Shown one piece after another: positions 33,373 through 34,933 of a DNA stretch of 34,933 bases (position 1 is the stretch's first letter; every line of letters begins with the position of its first letter). Both the position numbers and the translations under genes were made by a program. This DNA is from CAYRZL01 sp964428795 (GTDB taxonomy: Bacteria; Bacillota; Clostridia; Lachnospirales; Lachnospiraceae), in the NCBI GenBank assembly GCA_964428795.1, contig CAYRZL010000017.1, forward strand, positions 1 to 34,933, given 5' to 3'. Below the pieces are notes generated by a model, which did no database searches, was not told where the DNA came from, and worked only from the letters and a program-made list of their open reading frames with translations.

Positions 33373-34933
33373 TTAAACCTCGCGGTAATCTGCATCTACC
33401 ACATCATCAGCAGCGCCGCCTGCAGCTCCTGTGTCAGGACCTGCCTGCTGGTATCCGCCCATATCCGGGCCTGCACCGCCTGCTGCCTGCTGTGCCTGCT
33501 CATACATCTTTGCAAATACTTTCTGAGCACTGTTCATCAGCTTCTCTTTTGCAGCTTTCATCTCGGCTACCTGGTCATCTGTCATTTCCTCTGCATTCGG
33601 ATGAGCCTCAACCAGTGCTTTCAACGCATTCATATCAGCTTCCACTTCTGCTTTCTCGGATGGATCGATGTTTGCTCCAACCTCTTCCAGTGCTTTCTCT
33701 GTCTGGAATACGAAGGAATCCGCATCGTTTCTTGTATCAATAGCTTCTTTTCTCTTCTTATCCTGTGCCTCGAACTCAGCAGCCTCTTTTACTGCTTTCT
33801 CGATATCCTCATCGGACATATTGGAGCCTGCGGTAATGGTAATGTGCTGCTCTTTTCCAGTTCCCAGATCTTTTGCGGATACATTTACGATACCGTTTGC
33901 ATCAATATCAAAGGTAACCTCGATCTGCGGTACACCGCGTCTCGCTGGCGGAATACCATCCAGACGGAACTGGCCGAGAGATTTGTTATCTCTCGCAAAC
34001 TGTCTCTCACCCTGTACTACGTTGATATCTACTGCAGTCTGATTGTCTGCTGCGGTGGAGAAAATCTGGCTCTTTCTTGTCGGAATGGTTGTATTACGCT
34101 CGATCAATCTTGTGGCTACACCTCCCATTGTCTCGATAGACAGGGAAAGCGGCGTCACATCAAGTAAAAGAACCTCACCTGCGCCCGCATCACCTGCGAG
34201 CTTACCGCCCTGAATAGAAGCGCCCAGAGCTACACACTCATCCGGATTCAAAGATTTGCTCGGCTCTTTTCCTGTGAGCTGTTTTACTTTATCCTGAACA
34301 GCCGGGATACGTGTGGAACCACCTACCAGAAGCACCTGACCAAGCTCTGCCGCTGTGATGCCTGCATCTCTCAGTGCGTTTTGTACCGGAACAGCTGTTC
34401 TCTCTACCAGATCATGTGTCAGCTCGTCAAATTTTGCTCTTGTCAGATTCATGTCAAAATGTTTCGGACCTTCTGCAGTAGCTGTGATGAATGGCAGGTT
34501 GATATTTGTGGTTGTTGCAGAGGAAAGTTCCTTCTTCGCTTTCTCTGCAGCTTCTTTCAATCTCTGAAGCGCCATCTTATCGCCGGAAAGATCGATGCCT
34601 TCCATTTTCTTAAACTCAGAGATCATGTAATCCGTGATCTTCTGGTCAAAGTCATCACCGCCCAGTCTGTTATCGCCGGATGTGGAAAGCACCTCGATAA
34701 CGCCCTCACCGATCTCAATGATAGATACGTCGAATGTACCGCCGCCAAGGTCGTATACCATGATTTTCTGCTCTTTTTCATTGTCCAGACCATAAGCCAG
34801 AGCTGCCGCTGTCGGCTCGTTAATGATACGTTTTACGTCCAGACCTGCAATTTTACCTGCATCCTTGGTTGCCTGACGCTGTGCATCGTTGAAGTAAGCC
34901 GGAACCGTGATAACAGCCTCTGATACTTTCTCA
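33373..34933 (-). CDS. dnaK: Chaperone protein DnaK (Hsp70), C-terminal part; continues past right edge
   Basis: About 519 residues of a roughly 620-residue protein. The frame is open to base 34933 and the visible part starts at EKVSEAVITVPAYFNDAQRQ, so the first 100 or so residues lie outside; the in-frame ATG at 34761 is internal. The ATPase domain motif VYDLGGGTFDVSII, the INEPTAAALAYG block, the VLLVGGSTRIPAVQ block, the linker VLLLDVTPLSLSIET, the peptide-binding domain and a Gly/Ala-rich tail ending DVVDADYREV identify it. It is followed by dnaJ. Confidence 0.98.
   Translation of the reverse strand, partial: EKVSEAVITVPAYFNDAQRQATKDAGKIAGLDVKRIINEPTAAALAYGLDNEKEQKIMVYDLGGGTFDVSIIEIGEGVIEVLSTSGDNRLGGDDFDQKITDYMISEFKKMEGIDLSGDKMALQRLKEAAEKAKKELSSATTTNINLPFITATAEGPKHFDMNLTRAKFDELTHDLVERTAVPVQNALRDAGITAAELGQVLLVGGSTRIPAVQDKVKQLTGKEPSKSLNPDECVALGASIQGGKLAGDAGAGEVLLLDVTPLSLSIETMGGVATRLIERNTTIPTRKSQIFSTAADNQTAVDINVVQGERQFARDNKSLGQFRLDGIPPARRGVPQIEVTFDIDANGIVNVSAKDLGTGKEQHITITAGSNMSDEDIEKAVKEAAEFEAQDKKRKEAIDTRNDADSFVFQTEKALEEVGANIDPSEKAEVEADMNALKALVEAHPNAEEMTDDQVAEMKAAKEKLMNSAQKVFAKMYEQAQQAAGGAGPDMGGYQQAGPDTGAAGGAADDVVDADYREV

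Noticed and set aside
33169..34167. 332-codon open frame on plus across dnaJ and dnaK
   Set aside because: Antisense of two chaperone genes; Cys-rich shadow composition.

Overview
The window looks like a core-genome segment of a low-to-medium GC Firmicute of class Clostridia, most likely family Lachnospiraceae (Blautia/Dorea/Ruminococcus-like; family level is inference from gene order and protein style). Support: strong GGAGG ribosome binding sites before nearly every gene; the orders era-yqzL-recO-glyQS, ireB-ruvX-DUF1292 and dnaK-dnaJ-prmA-rsmE; an E. coli-style one-piece MtaB, ThiI without a rhodanese domain, and RNase J. No phage, plasmid, insertion sequence, CRISPR array, rRNA or tRNA gene was seen. 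Nearly all genes are on the minus strand; only aroC and an HPr-like gene are on plus. No gene-free stretch exceeds 300 bases; the longest (31880-32106) holds a tandem hairpin repeat.

Layout. (1) 1-6010, minus: M16C metalloprotease, era, yqzL-like, recO, a small lipoprotein and glyQS (runs off the left edge), read from a good promoter at 5982-6010. (2) 6018-6401: a single cold-shock gene with its own promoter and terminator. (3) 6409-15559, minus: leuB and ilvD, then a 20-bp terminator/attenuator hairpin, then ilvB-serC-serA, a terminator, and DUF1015-mscS. This joins branched-chain amino acid synthesis to serine synthesis. (4) 15624-18326, minus: a remnant of an Rpn-type nuclease gene, a DUF3877-like gene, tgt and yajC. 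(5) 18391-19580, plus: aroC with promoter and a two-way terminator. (6) 19594-26110, minus: ireB, ruvX, DUF1292, a possible 25-residue peptide, RNase J, ylbF, a shortened MltG-like protein, trmR, a TrhP-type U32 protein and a beta-propeller lactonase, probably one operon started at a promoter that carries an 18-bp perfect palindrome. (7) 26116-27804: mtaB (minus) diverging from an HPr-like gene that has no active-site histidine (plus). (8) 27806-34933, minus: dnaK (runs off the right edge), dnaJ, the 95-bp tandem hairpin repeat, prmA, rsmE, a cysteine desulfurase and thiI.

How the genes fit together: the window is rich in translation and RNA functions. Four different tRNA modifications are served (queuosine by Tgt, ms2t6A by MtaB, 4-thiouridine by ThiI with its desulfurase, and 5-methoxyuridine by TrhP plus TrmR), together with 16S rRNA maturation (Era, RsmE), ribosomal protein L11 methylation (PrmA), RNA decay (RNase J, YlbF), glycyl-tRNA synthesis and chaperones. 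Amino acid synthesis is the second theme. The items most worth a second look are the tandem hairpin element after dnaJ, the ilvB leader, the palindromic ireB promoter, the DUF1015 protein next to serC-serA in a window without serB, and two degenerate family members (HPr without His15, MltG without its catalytic domain).
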